This document shows, piece after piece, positions 1 to 8,566 of a stretch of 43,686 nt of DNA. The position numbers were made by a program, and so were the translations under genes. Origin of the DNA: Fidelibacterota bacterium (GTDB lineage: Bacteria; Fidelibacterota; UBA8477; JABMPR01); assembly GCA_018650445.1 (NCBI GenBank), contig JABIFX010000033.1, positions 1 through 43,686 on the forward strand, given 5' to 3'. How positions within the stretch are numbered: the stretch's first letter is position 1; every line of letters begins with the position of its first letter. The notes under the pieces are model-generated. The model had not been told where the DNA came from and did not search any database. It saw nothing but the letters and a program-made list of their open reading frames with translations.

Positions 1-27
1 GCGGTGACCTCTAAGAAATCAAAGGTG

Positions 28-383
28 TGGAGGCGGGGAGAATCGAACTCCCGTCCGAAACGCAAAGCCGATCAGCCTCTACATGTTTATTCCGAACTTT
101 AAATTCACCGTTACAGCTCCTCCGGACTGGATCTTATAACGACTATTCAACTAAGTTTAAGATTCCCACCGTTGACGAATGAGTCTCCGATCCCATTTTA
201 GCGACGCCCCAGACCCTGCCAATGGGCAAGAGCAGAGAAGGAACGAGCTACTATTTAATTAAGCAGCTAGTGCGTAGTTAGATTCGCCGTTTATAATTGG
301 CGTCCAATTTTTTAAAGTGATTTTGGGAAAACACTACATGCAGCCAATGGTCTTCGTCATCCCGTCGAAACCAGGTCGCCCCC
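28..383 (-). ncRNA. ssrA: transfer-messenger RNA (tmRNA)
   Basis: tmRNA rescues stalled ribosomes by acting first as a tRNA-Ala-like molecule and then as a short mRNA for a degradation tag. Read on the minus strand, the 5' end is GGGGGCGACCTGGTTTCGAC, the conserved tmRNA start. The 5' GGGGGCG (383-377) pairs with CGCCTCC (35-29), including one G-U pair, to form a 7-bp acceptor stem. A T-arm with GTTCGATTC lies just inside the 3' end. The discriminator is A at 28 and the next genomic bases read CAC, so the CCA tail is not encoded and must be added after transcription. The length is about 356 nt, normal for one-piece tmRNA. SmpB is not in the window. Confidence 0.95.
259..288 (-). other. ssrA: tmRNA proteolysis-tag reading frame (GESNYALAA)
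   Basis: Within ssrA the minus strand reads GGC GAA TCT AAC TAC GCA CTA GCT GCT TAA, giving GESNYALAA and a stop. The ending ALAA is the usual ClpXP recognition end. The GE-x-NYALAA form resembles tags of Bacteroidota and relatives. GGC as resume codon is chosen by similarity to those tags; the frame itself is fixed by the ALAA-stop end. Confidence 0.85.
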
Positions 384-435
384 ATTTTCAATTAGCGAAA
401 TCAATAAACAACAGAATTGGTCATAATACCAGTAA

Positions 436-463
436 AATTGTGAAAATCATAGCTATCACAATT
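436..463. promoter_or_regulatory. inverted repeat upstream of ssrA
   Basis: AATTGTGA (436-443) and TCACAATT (456-463) are perfect 8-bp inverted arms 12 nt apart. They lie 53-80 bp upstream of the mature 5' end of ssrA, where a promoter or a regulator site is expected. The arms look like CRP half-sites, but the spacing is not the 6 nt of a CRP site. A TATTAT box occurs at 428-423 on the minus strand. The function is inferred. Confidence 0.35.
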
Positions 464-557
464 CAAGACCTTCCATATCCCATATCTCGAGAATAAATTC
501 GTTATAATCCTTTGGATGCATACCCCCCTGTTTTATTATAATTTGATCACTGATAAT

Positions 558-592
558 CCCCAAGGGTTGGGGGCGTGACAAGCCGCCTGTCA
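558..592 (+). promoter_or_regulatory. two tandem hairpins in the leader of the M3 peptidase gene
   Basis: CCCCAA-GGG-TTGGGG (558-572) is followed at once by TGACA-N7-TGTCA (576-592), 39 bp before the peptidase start at 631. Two TATAAT-like boxes (503-508 and 537-542) lie just upstream, so the hairpins may sit in the 5' UTR. Neither hairpin has a T-tract, so simple termination is unlikely. The rest of 384-630 shows no supported gene. Confidence 0.35.
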
Positions 593-630
593 TGATCAAT
601 ACAACTATTGTTTTATAAATGGAGTATACC

Positions 631-819
631 ATGAAAACGTTTTTCAAGAACTGTACGCTTTTGCTGTTGCTGATCCTCTCTGCCCAGGTTCTAATAGCAG
701 CTCCAAAAGAGAGAGCTGATATCGATACCAAGTATAAATGGAAAATGAGCGATATTTATGGCGATTGGGATGCCTGGGAGCAGGATCTCCAGCGTCTTGA
801 AGGTTTGATGGACGATTAG
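631..819 (+). pseudogene. N-terminal fragment of M3 oligopeptidase, cut by frameshift
   Basis: This 62-codon frame encodes a signal peptide (MKTFFKNCTLLLLLILSAQ) and the start of an oligoendopeptidase F-like protein (KYKWKMSDIYGDWDAWEQDL), then stops at TAG 817-819. The matching remainder begins in the +1 frame at 821. ATG 631 is preferred over ATG 619 because GGAG at 621-624 is well placed for 631 and the signal peptide starts there. The break is either a real mutation or a one-base assembly or sequencing error. No slippery heptamer is visible at the junction, so programmed frameshifting is unlikely. Confidence 0.7.
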
Positions 820-820
820 C

Positions 821-2521
821 ATGCTCAAGGGCAGCTTGTCAGGTGGTCCACAGAATTTACTCAAAGCCTACACCATGAGGGAAGAGTTGAGTCTAATCGC
901 TGATCGTGTCCAAACTTATGCTGGGCTGGTTCGTGCTCTGGATAATCGTGACAACGAGATCTATGCAAAACTCCAAAAAGTCGGTATCCTCTTTTCGAAA
1001 TTCGGTACAGCTACATCGTGGTTTGCTCCAGAAATGATGACTATTGAATGGTCAACTATGGAAACCTGGCTGAACGAGACACCTGGTCTAACCCCCTACC
1101 GCTTCGGTATTGAAGATCTCTACCGGCAACAAGCCCATGTACTGGACGAAAAGAGCGAACGATTGCTTTCCTATTTCAGTCGCCTCAGTGGTACCCCCGG
1201 AACCGTATATAACCAACTATCAACCGCCGACATAAAGTTTGGAACCATTGAGCTATCCACTGGAGATGAAGTACAGATATCCGAAGGCGAGGCTGGTCGA
1301 ATATTTGCTACATCCAGAAATCATGAGGACCGTAAAGCCGCCTTTCTGGAACGCAATAGTACGTATAATGAAAATATCAATACCTACGCTGCCTCTTATG
1401 ATGGTATTTGTCAACGTGATTGGGCGTATGCTCAAGCACGCAACTATGGTTCAACACTGGAAAGAACATTAGGGAATAATAATATTCCTGTAGAGGTCTA
1501 TTTGAATCTCCTTGAGCAGGGACGTGCAGGAACTGCCCCACTCCAACGCTATCATAAATTGCGTAAGGAAGCGCTGAAACTTGACGAATATGACGGTTAC
1601 GATTCAGCTATTCCAGTCATTGAATTTGAAAAAGACTATGACTACGATGGTGTGGCGAAAATGGTCCAGAAATCAATAAAGCCTCTGGGCAAGAGCTATA
1701 GCAAAAAACAGGTCCAGGCCTTTTCACCTGGTTGGGTTGATGTTTACGAAACACCAGGTAAAACCACTGGTGCCTTTTCGGCAGGACTCTATGGAGTACA
1801 TCCTTATATGCTCTTGAATTATACCAATACACTCAATGATGTCTTCACTCTGGCGCATGAGATGGGACATACCGTCCACACCATGTTTGCCAATGAAGCT
1901 CAGACGTTCTCAAATTCCGGCTATACGTTGTTCGTTGCTGAGGTCGCATCCACCATGGCTGAAGCGCATTTATTGGAGTATATGCTTAAGAATAGTAAAG
2001 ATCCTAAGGAGCGTCTAGTTCTCTTGAGTCATGCCATCGATAATATTGCTGGAACTTTTTATACACAGGTTTTATTCGCAGATTATGAATATCAAGTACA
2101 TAAACTTGTGGAAGAAGGCCAACCAATTACAGCAGATGTTCTTAATAGTGTTTATCATGATGTCCTGGTCACTTTTTACGGGGATTCAATGGAGAATCAT
2201 GAGCTCTATGATGTAACCTGGGCCCGTATCCCCCATTTTTCATCTGTTCCCTATTATGTTTACCAGTATGCCACGAGTTACGCTGCTTCAGCGGCCCTTT
2301 TCAAACAGATGAATGAGGGAACACGCAAATCCAAAAAACAAGCCATGGCTAACTATATCAATCTATTGAAATCGGGTGGCAGTGATTATCCAGTTGAGCA
2401 ATTGAAAAAAGCTGGTGTTGATATGACCAAACCAGAAGCCGTTCAAGCAGTTATTGATAACATGGATGATCTTGTAAATCGTTACGAGAAAGAACTTAAA
2501 AAATTGGGCCTGGTTGACTGA
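821..2521 (+). CDS. pepF: M3 family oligoendopeptidase (PepF-like), main part
   Basis: A zinc metallopeptidase that cleaves short peptides. With the fragment at 631-819 it would be a protein of about 630 residues whose signal peptide suggests action outside the cytoplasm. The zinc site HEMGH begins near residue 346 of this part (FTLAHEMGHTVHTMFA), and the downstream Glu ligand is in LFVAEVASTMAEAH, as in the M3B (PepF) group. The PepF N-terminal domain covers roughly the first 200 residues. As it stands the frame begins at an ATG with no signal peptide. Recovering the intact gene needs only a single-base change near 811-820. Downstream is a hairpin at 2572-2613. Confidence 0.85.
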   Translation: MLKGSLSGGPQNLLKAYTMREELSLIADRVQTYAGLVRALDNRDNEIYAKLQKVGILFSKFGTATSWFAPEMMTIEWSTMETWLNETPGLTPYRFGIEDLYRQQAHVLDEKSERLLSYFSRLSGTPGTVYNQLSTADIKFGTIELSTGDEVQISEGEAGRIFATSRNHEDRKAAFLERNSTYNENINTYAASYDGICQRDWAYAQARNYGSTLERTLGNNNIPVEVYLNLLEQGRAGTAPLQRYHKLRKEALKLDEYDGYDSAIPVIEFEKDYDYDGVAKMVQKSIKPLGKSYSKKQVQAFSPGWVDVYETPGKTTGAFSAGLYGVHPYMLLNYTNTLNDVFTLAHEMGHTVHTMFANEAQTFSNSGYTLFVAEVASTMAEAHLLEYMLKNSKDPKERLVLLSHAIDNIAGTFYTQVLFADYEYQVHKLVEEGQPITADVLNSVYHDVLVTFYGDSMENHELYDVTWARIPHFSSVPYYVYQYATSYAASAALFKQMNEGTRKSKKQAMANYINLLKSGGSDYPVEQLKKAGVDMTKPEAVQAVIDNMDDLVNRYEKELKKLGLVD

Positions 2522-2571
2522 GCTACCGCCCAATTCAATAAGGTGAGATAATATCCCATCGATTTTAAAGG

Positions 2572-2613
2572 TTTAGAAGACTATTTGGTTATCCTACTGA
2601 ATGGTCTTCTAAA
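2572..2613 (+). terminator. hairpin after the M3 peptidase gene
   Basis: TTTAGAAGAC (2572-2581) and GTCTTCTAAA (2604-2613) form a perfect 10-bp stem with a 22-nt loop, about 50 bp after the peptidase stop. The following TTATTTA is only weakly T-rich and the stem is A/T-rich, so it may be a weak terminator or an mRNA end. The 335-bp gap 2522-2856 holds this hairpin and the pilin promoter region, and no gene that I can see. Confidence 0.5.
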
Positions 2614-2690
2614 TTATTTACACTCCGCCATAGCAGATATCCACCGGGTTTGAGTTTGGAATACCGTAAATTGTTTTTGTAACAATATTG

Positions 2691-2720
2691 TTGACATTCA
2701 CAAAGGATATGTCGTATATA
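2691..2720 (+). promoter_or_regulatory. putative promoter of the pilin gene
   Basis: TTGACA at 2691-2696, an exact -35 consensus, is followed after 18 bp by TATATA at 2715-2720, a -10-like box. Transcription from here would give a leader of about 130 nt before the TTG start of the pilin gene. Confidence 0.5.
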
Positions 2721-2728
2721 TATGACAT
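2709..2728. promoter_or_regulatory. near-perfect palindrome over the -10 box (candidate operator)
   Basis: ATGTCGTATA / TATATGACAT forms a 20-bp palindrome with one mismatched pair (ATGTC/GACAT outer arms). It covers the putative -10 box at 2715-2720, a placement typical of a repressor site. The regulator is unknown. Confidence 0.45.
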
Positions 2729-2856
2729 ACTCAGGCGACACTCATGCATGTGGAGAGATGTAACTATTTAAATATAATGTGGATAGCACCATTAATACGA
2801 TTGGGCGTACTTTTTGCCCTTGGTGGAGCAGGATAGTTTGATCCAGGAGGATAGGA

Positions 2857-3288
2857 TTGGTTTGTAGTCACAATAGAGGAGGGAACGGATTCTCATTGGT
2901 TGAGCTAATGATTGTTATTGTGATTACAGGCGTTTTAGTAGCTGCAGCTGTCCCCATTTATAAGCATAATCTACAGCTTGCCAAACGTACCGAGGCTGTG
3001 GCTTCCATTGGGACCATTCGCGATCAATTGAAAATGTATTATGCCACTGAAGGCAGCTATCCAATTAGTGATCGCTACAATAAAGTGATCGGTCGGGATT
3101 GGAACGATATCAATAAAGGTGAACTAACGGGGAAGTATTTCAAAGACAATAACTACAGGTACCGCAGTTATGATGGAATTGAATACCGTATTAAATGCAA
3201 TAAAAATAAAGTATTGTCGAAGTCACTTTGGATAGATGAAACCGGATACTGGAAGTTTGATGATGATGAACCAGATGTGGAAGATTAA
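2857..3288 (+). CDS. type IV pilin-like protein
   Basis: A 143-residue prepilin with a class III signal: the leader ends GGNG and is followed by FSLVELMIVIVITGVLVAAAVPIY. Prepilin peptidase should cut between Gly11 and Phe12, and Glu16 is the conserved Glu5 of the mature pilin. The hydrophobic N-terminal helix is followed by a short globular domain and an acidic tail (DDDEPDVED). The start is TTG at 2857, supported by AGGAGG at 2845-2850; no ATG lies between this site and the signal. Only one Cys is clearly present after cleavage, so the usual pilin disulfide loop is absent. No pilus assembly genes are nearby, so major pilin, minor pilin and pseudopilin all remain possible. Confidence 0.85.
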   Translation: MVCSHNRGGNGFSLVELMIVIVITGVLVAAAVPIYKHNLQLAKRTEAVASIGTIRDQLKMYYATEGSYPISDRYNKVIGRDWNDINKGELTGKYFKDNNYRYRSYDGIEYRIKCNKNKVLSKSLWIDETGYWKFDDDEPDVED

Positions 3289-3356
3289 AATATTCGAGAC
3301 CTGAGGTTTTATCCAATCGGTCAACTGAATTAGATGCCTTGAACCATCCCAGGCAT

Positions 3357-3388
3357 AAAAAAACCCCGCTGCAACGGCGGGGTTTTTT
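3357..3388. terminator. bidirectional terminator between pilin and nuoN
   Basis: An A-run, CCCCGC (3364-3369), a short loop, GCGGGG (3377-3382) and a T-run (3383-3388) form a strong GC hairpin with T-tracts on either strand. It lies between the convergent pilin and nuoN genes and should end both transcripts. Confidence 0.9.
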
Positions 3389-3406
3389 ATAAATTTGAGT
3401 TACTAT

Positions 3407-4903
3407 CTACTGGATGAAAAATTGGACTGCATTTTGGGCGAAAGCAGAAAGAGGATCACCCAGCATCCAGGCAAAGAGTAAGGGAAGTGCTAACACACTT
3501 AAGAGTACCGTAATATTGAGTGGTGCTTGATGGACTGTATCTGGTAACTCGATTTTTCCAAAATACATGGCTTTCACAACTCGCATATAATAGTAAAGCG
3601 AAATGACACCATTGATAAGACCAATCAAGGCCAGCCAGAAATACATATCTCCGTATTCAATCAAAGCTCGGAAAATATAAAATTTGGCTACGAAACCACC
3701 TGTAGGCGGCAGGCCAGTCAGAGAGAACATAAAGATGGCCATAATTACACCAAGAACTGGTGCTCTGTAACCGAGAGCTTTGTAGTCTTCTATCTCTTCC
3801 GTATCGAATTCATTCTTGATATGGATCGCCACAAAGAAAGCGCCCAGATTCATCAGCATATAGACCGCAGCATAATACAATACGGCAGCAATACCTGTCT
3901 GATCAGCAACCACTACACCCAGCAACATATAGCCAGCATGGGCAATGCTTGAATAAGCCAACATGCGCTTGATATTGGATTGCTGCAGGGCAATGACATT
4001 TCCCACAGTCATAGAGAGAATCGCCAGGACACCTAATACAGACTGCCAATCCATGTTACTCAATGCAGCCCAGGCTTCCATGTTGGGATTGCCAGCACTC
4101 GATAATGCGACATTGAAGAAACGGATGATAATGGCAAAACCAGCAGCTTTAGGAGCCACTGATAGGAAGGCAGTAATGGGAGCCGGTGCTCCTTCATACA
4201 CATCTGGAGTCCAGAAATGGAAGGGTACGGCAGCAATCTTATAGCCGAATCCAACCAGAATCATGATCAGGATGACCATCATGAGGGCCGGCGACACCGT
4301 TCCAGCAGAAAGTGCAGCTTGAATTTCGAATATATTGGCACTACCGGTGAGACCGTACAGCAATGAGAAGCCATAGAGCAGAATTCCAGAGCTAAAAGCA
4401 CCAAACACAACGTATTTGATAGAGGCCTCATTGGAGCGCATCTGTTCCTTCAGATACCCTGAGAGGAGATAGCTCATAATACTGACCATCTCAAGCGAGA
4501 TGTAAATGCTGAGCAAATGGGTTGCCGAGACCAGAAAGTACATACCCAGAACCAGGGTCAGCAAAAGAGTATAGTATTCCCCCACCCTCCGATTCTTTAA
4601 CTCGTTGGAGTTAAATGACATCCACATCACCAGCATGGTACCCACAGTGACCAGTATCTTTAAAAAGTTGCTAAAGGGATCCACGGCCAGCATGTTTGAA
4701 AATATACCCACAGAAGTAGAAACGTCCTGACCCAGGAGAGCTATGGTAACAAGTATCAATCCCCCCAATGCAACATATCCTGATCGGATAGAAGTATCAG
4801 CCTTTTGAAAGAGATCGAACAATATGACGAGGAGCAATATCCCGGTGAGCATCATCTCAGGTATGAAATAGGAGAGATCCGTCATGATTTGATTAAGATT
4901 CAT
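3407..4903 (-). CDS. nuoN: NADH-quinone oxidoreductase subunit N
   Basis: A proton-pumping membrane subunit of respiratory complex I, 498 residues with about 14 hydrophobic segments. The antiporter-family core is clear: a charged segment in VPFHFWTPDVYEGAPAPITAFLS and the later QQSNIKRMLAYSSIAHAGYMLLG motif. It is the last gene of the operon, 17 bp after nuoM, and is followed by the strong terminator at 3357-3388. Length and motifs are normal for NuoN. Confidence 0.97.
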   Translation of the reverse strand: MNLNQIMTDLSYFIPEMMLTGILLLVILFDLFQKADTSIRSGYVALGGLILVTIALLGQDVSTSVGIFSNMLAVDPFSNFLKILVTVGTMLVMWMSFNSNELKNRRVGEYYTLLLTLVLGMYFLVSATHLLSIYISLEMVSIMSYLLSGYLKEQMRSNEASIKYVVFGAFSSGILLYGFSLLYGLTGSANIFEIQAALSAGTVSPALMMVILIMILVGFGYKIAAVPFHFWTPDVYEGAPAPITAFLSVAPKAAGFAIIIRFFNVALSSAGNPNMEAWAALSNMDWQSVLGVLAILSMTVGNVIALQQSNIKRMLAYSSIAHAGYMLLGVVVADQTGIAAVLYYAAVYMLMNLGAFFVAIHIKNEFDTEEIEDYKALGYRAPVLGVIMAIFMFSLTGLPPTGGFVAKFYIFRALIEYGDMYFWLALIGLINGVISLYYYMRVVKAMYFGKIELPDTVHQAPLNITVLLSVLALPLLFAWMLGDPLSAFAQNAVQFFIQ

Positions 4904-4920
4904 AAGAATATCCTATTTGA

Positions 4921-6429
4921 TTACAGACCAGCTACCATTCCGGCAGTTTTGACGGCTTCCACCAAATGATTCAAGGTGCTGCTCATCAAATTCAGCATGG
5001 GTGTGGGATATACACCAAGGAAGAAAGTGATTATTGCCAGAGGGATCAGAGCAAATAATTCGCGATTATTGATCTCTTCTAAATTCTCGTATTTGCTATT
5101 GAGTTCACCCATAAATATTCTTTGATAGGCCCAGAGGAAATAAGCGGCATTCAATACAATACCAATGGTGGCAAATATGGTGATCCAGGTAAAGACCGGG
5201 AAAGCACCTATAAAACAGAGCGCTTCTGAAATAAAACCGGAGAAGCCAGGTAATCCAAGTCCGGCAAAAAATGCCATGGCCGTGACACCGGCGTAAATTG
5301 GAACCACCTTGGCAATACCACCAAAACCTTCAATATCACGGTGATGAGCACGGTCATAAACCACACCTACCAGCATAAAGAGCATGGCTGAGATAGTACC
5401 ATGGTTGAACATCTGGAAAACAGCGCCATTTATACCAGCTGGAGTGAGGGCTGCCATACCCAAAAGTACAAAACCCATATGTGAGACTGAGGAGTAAGCC
5501 ACCATCTTCTTCAGATCCCTTTGAGCCAATGCCGCCATAGCGCCGTAAATGATGTTTATAAGGCCGAGTATAGCCAGCGGCAGGGCGAACCATAGGGTCG
5601 CATCTTTAAGGACGGGAAAGCTGATTCTCAAGAAACCATAGGTTCCCATTTTCAACAGCACACCCGCAAGAATTACAGAGATAGCAGTTGGAGCCTCAAC
5701 GTGCGCCAGAGGCAACCAGGTATGGAAGGGGAAAATAGGTACTTTGATGGCGAAACCGATGAAGAGAAGTATAAATATCACCTTCCCGGCATTCATCCCC
5801 AACAGTAAGGCATTGCCAAATTGTGACGAATGCTCAGCCAGGATCAGCATGTTAAAGGTGTGAGGCTCAGAGATAAAATAGAGCGCCAACATTCCCAATA
5901 AGAGCAGAACCGATCCAAAAAGAGTGTAAAGGAAAAATTTGATGGCGGCATATTCACGCTGCGGACCACCCCAGATACCAATCAAAAAGTACATGGGCAG
6001 TAGCATGACTTCCCAGAAAATATAAAAGAGAAAGAAGTCCAGGGATACAAACACACCCATCATACCTGCATCCAGCAGCAGGAAGAGTGCGAAATACCCT
6101 TTTTGAGCTTTTTCAATATTCCATGATGTGAAGACAGCCAGGAAACTTAAAAGGGCTGTAAGCAGAATCATGGGGGCACTTAGACCATCAATTCCCATAA
6201 AATATTCAATGTTAAAGGCCGGGATCCAGGCAAAATGCTCCTGGAGTTGGACCTCTGAACTTGAGAAATCGAAGATGTATAAAATCCAAATGGCCAAAAT
6301 GAGTTGGAGACCCGTAATTGCTGCAGCACCCCAGCGGATAATGTCCAACTTTTCCTTGGGGATCAGGGCAATAATCACCGCTCCAAATACTGGCAGGAAG
6401 GTTACAATGCTTAGTAAATGATTTTCCAT
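4921..6429 (-). CDS. nuoM: NADH-quinone oxidoreductase subunit M
   Basis: A proton-pumping antiporter-like subunit of complex I, 502 residues and about 14 transmembrane segments. FHTWLPLAHVEAPTAISVILAG and ALAQRDLKKMVAYSSVSHMGFVLLG are the family's channel motifs with conserved Lys and Glu. It lies 23 bp after nuoL and 17 bp before nuoN. Nothing in it looks unusual. Confidence 0.97.
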   Translation of the reverse strand: MENHLLSIVTFLPVFGAVIIALIPKEKLDIIRWGAAAITGLQLILAIWILYIFDFSSSEVQLQEHFAWIPAFNIEYFMGIDGLSAPMILLTALLSFLAVFTSWNIEKAQKGYFALFLLLDAGMMGVFVSLDFFLFYIFWEVMLLPMYFLIGIWGGPQREYAAIKFFLYTLFGSVLLLLGMLALYFISEPHTFNMLILAEHSSQFGNALLLGMNAGKVIFILLFIGFAIKVPIFPFHTWLPLAHVEAPTAISVILAGVLLKMGTYGFLRISFPVLKDATLWFALPLAILGLINIIYGAMAALAQRDLKKMVAYSSVSHMGFVLLGMAALTPAGINGAVFQMFNHGTISAMLFMLVGVVYDRAHHRDIEGFGGIAKVVPIYAGVTAMAFFAGLGLPGFSGFISEALCFIGAFPVFTWITIFATIGIVLNAAYFLWAYQRIFMGELNSKYENLEEINNRELFALIPLAIITFFLGVYPTPMLNLMSSTLNHLVEAVKTAGMVAGL

Positions 6430-6452
6430 GGCGTTAATCGACTCCTTCAGTC

Positions 6453-8555
6453 CTAGAATACATTGACGACATACAGCAATGCTGCGCCGATCAATACAAA
6501 TCTGAGATAATTTTGAATTTTACCGGTTTGAATGAACTTTAAAGTCCAACCCAACCATTGAAAGATGATACCAGCGAAATTGACAGCACCATCCACGATG
6601 AGATCATCAGCCATTCCTACTCCCTTGGAAGTACGTTTGGTATTGCGACCCCACCCATTGATGAGATAGTGATCATAATAGTCCAGATCAAAACGACCAA
6701 CTGCATTACAGCCCTTGAGAAAGGGTCGTATGATGCCGTTGATATAGAATTCATCCATATACCACTTGTTATATGATCCCCGATAGAGTGCTCCCAGTTT
6801 GGCGGCGAGCTTCTCAGCAGAAATTTTATTTAACAGATACACCAGTACAGAGAGCAGAATACCCAGACCAGCAACAAATATGGAAGTTACCATAGCTGGT
6901 ACGTGAGCCTTGTGCATACCATGTTCAAAATGCTCCAGGTCAAAAGCTGGTCCAGTAGTTACTGCACTCTCTGGAGATTGAACAACGGTAGTAAACCAGC
7001 CATGATCAGAAATTGGATTTACCGACGGAAGTGTGAACATGAAGAACATGGAGAGTATGGCCAATACGATCAGCGGAATCGTCATCACCTTTGGAGATTC
7101 CTTGATATGTTTGAAAATCTGAGGTTGCTTGGCTTCACCATAGAATGTCATAAAGATTAATCTGAACATGTAGAAGGCAGTAATGGCTGCTGCACCAAAT
7201 CCAAAAACTGGAAGAATCCAGGCGAGGTGAAGATGGGCTAACCAGCCATCGTGAACAATGGCAGCATAGGTCCAGGTTCCAGCTAGAATGGCATCCTTAC
7301 TTAGAAAACCTGAAAACAGAGGTATTCCAGAAATAGCAGCTGTGGTCACCATGAAAACACCAAAGGTGATGGGCATCTTGGTTCTCAGACCACCCATATT
7401 GCGCATATCCTGAGGATCCGTTTCGTGATCGTTGAGATGATGCAAACTATGATGCATGGCATGGATCACAGAACCTGAAGCCAGGAAGAGAGCTCCCTTG
7501 AACATGGCATGTGTGACGAGGTGAAAGAATCCAGCTACGTAGGCACCTGTTCCCAGAGCCATGACCATATAACCCAGTTGACTCACAGTTGAATATGCCA
7601 AAACTTTTTTGATGTCATTCTGAGTAATAGCAATGGTGGCGGCATAAATGGCTGTAAAGCCTCCAATGAAGGCGATAGTTGCCATGGCATCTGCCGTGAG
7701 GAATGGGAATATGCGTACGGTGAGATAAACACCTGCAGCAACCATGGTGGCAGCATGGATCAAAGCTGAAACAGGTGTTGGACCTTCCATGGCATCGGGC
7801 AGCCATACGTGTAATGGGAATTGTGCAGATTTGCCAACTGCTCCCATAAAGACCAACACACCGGCAATAGTTAAAAGCTTGTGAGGCTCAATCCCGCCAA
7901 ACAACATACCAGCATTGGCAGCCCAAACTCCATCATGGATCCGCTCTGCAATTGCCTGGAAGTTGAAGGTTCCCAGCACCGTGGCGATGATGAGCATACC
8001 GGTAAACATACCGATATCTCCGATACGATTGGTGATGAAAGCCTTTTTGCCTGCATTGGCAGCAGAGTCTTTCTCCCACCAGTGTCCAATGAGCAGATAG
8101 GATGAGAGTCCCACCAATTCCCAAAAGATGTAAATCATGAAGAGACTATTGGCGAGGACAATACCATTCATGGAGAAGGTAAAGATTCCCAGAAAACCAA
8201 AATATCTGGAGTAACGTACATCTCCGGCCATGTATGCTGTGGAATAAAGATGCACTAGTGAAGAGATAATGGCAACTACCACCAGCATAATCACAGTGAT
8301 ATTATCAATATAGACACCGAGATCAATTTTGAATAATCCCAGATCAAGCCAGCTCTGGTGTAGTTCCAGACTGAAATTTGGATCGCTCTTGGAGAGCATC
8401 ATCCCCAGCATCACCAGCGATAAAATTAAGGTTACAAATTGAATACCAACGGAAACCCACTCCCCTTTTTTCTCTTCAAAGCGTCTGAACGAGAAAATCT
8501 GAAAGACAAATGAGAATAGCGGGAGAAACAGGATGAAGAGTGCTAATTTAATCAT
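6453..8555 (-). CDS. nuoL: NADH-quinone oxidoreductase subunit L
   Basis: The distal proton-pumping subunit of complex I, 700 residues. The central core has SAQFPLHVWLPDAMEGPTPV and ITQNDIKKVLAYSTVSQLGYM. The long C-terminal part carries the extra segments expected of the lateral helix that spans the membrane arm, and it ends in a hydrophobic anchor (YLRFVLIGAALLYVVNVF). The gene starts 11 bp after nuoK. Confidence 0.97.
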   Translation of the reverse strand: MIKLALFILFLPLFSFVFQIFSFRRFEEKKGEWVSVGIQFVTLILSLVMLGMMLSKSDPNFSLELHQSWLDLGLFKIDLGVYIDNITVIMLVVVAIISSLVHLYSTAYMAGDVRYSRYFGFLGIFTFSMNGIVLANSLFMIYIFWELVGLSSYLLIGHWWEKDSAANAGKKAFITNRIGDIGMFTGMLIIATVLGTFNFQAIAERIHDGVWAANAGMLFGGIEPHKLLTIAGVLVFMGAVGKSAQFPLHVWLPDAMEGPTPVSALIHAATMVAAGVYLTVRIFPFLTADAMATIAFIGGFTAIYAATIAITQNDIKKVLAYSTVSQLGYMVMALGTGAYVAGFFHLVTHAMFKGALFLASGSVIHAMHHSLHHLNDHETDPQDMRNMGGLRTKMPITFGVFMVTTAAISGIPLFSGFLSKDAILAGTWTYAAIVHDGWLAHLHLAWILPVFGFGAAAITAFYMFRLIFMTFYGEAKQPQIFKHIKESPKVMTIPLIVLAILSMFFMFTLPSVNPISDHGWFTTVVQSPESAVTTGPAFDLEHFEHGMHKAHVPAMVTSIFVAGLGILLSVLVYLLNKISAEKLAAKLGALYRGSYNKWYMDEFYINGIIRPFLKGCNAVGRFDLDYYDHYLINGWGRNTKRTSKGVGMADDLIVDGAVNFAGIIFQWLGWTLKFIQTGKIQNYLRFVLIGAALLYVVNVF

Positions 8556-8566
8556 ATCAGCTGCAC

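Noticed and set aside
437-462. CRP binding site
   Set aside because: The TGTGA/TCACA arms match, but they are 12 nt apart instead of 6, so it is listed only as an inverted repeat.
456-731. 91-residue minus-strand frame across the M3 peptidase start
   Set aside because: It lies over the leader and signal-peptide region of the plus-strand peptidase, has no plausible ribosome site and no recognisable domain.
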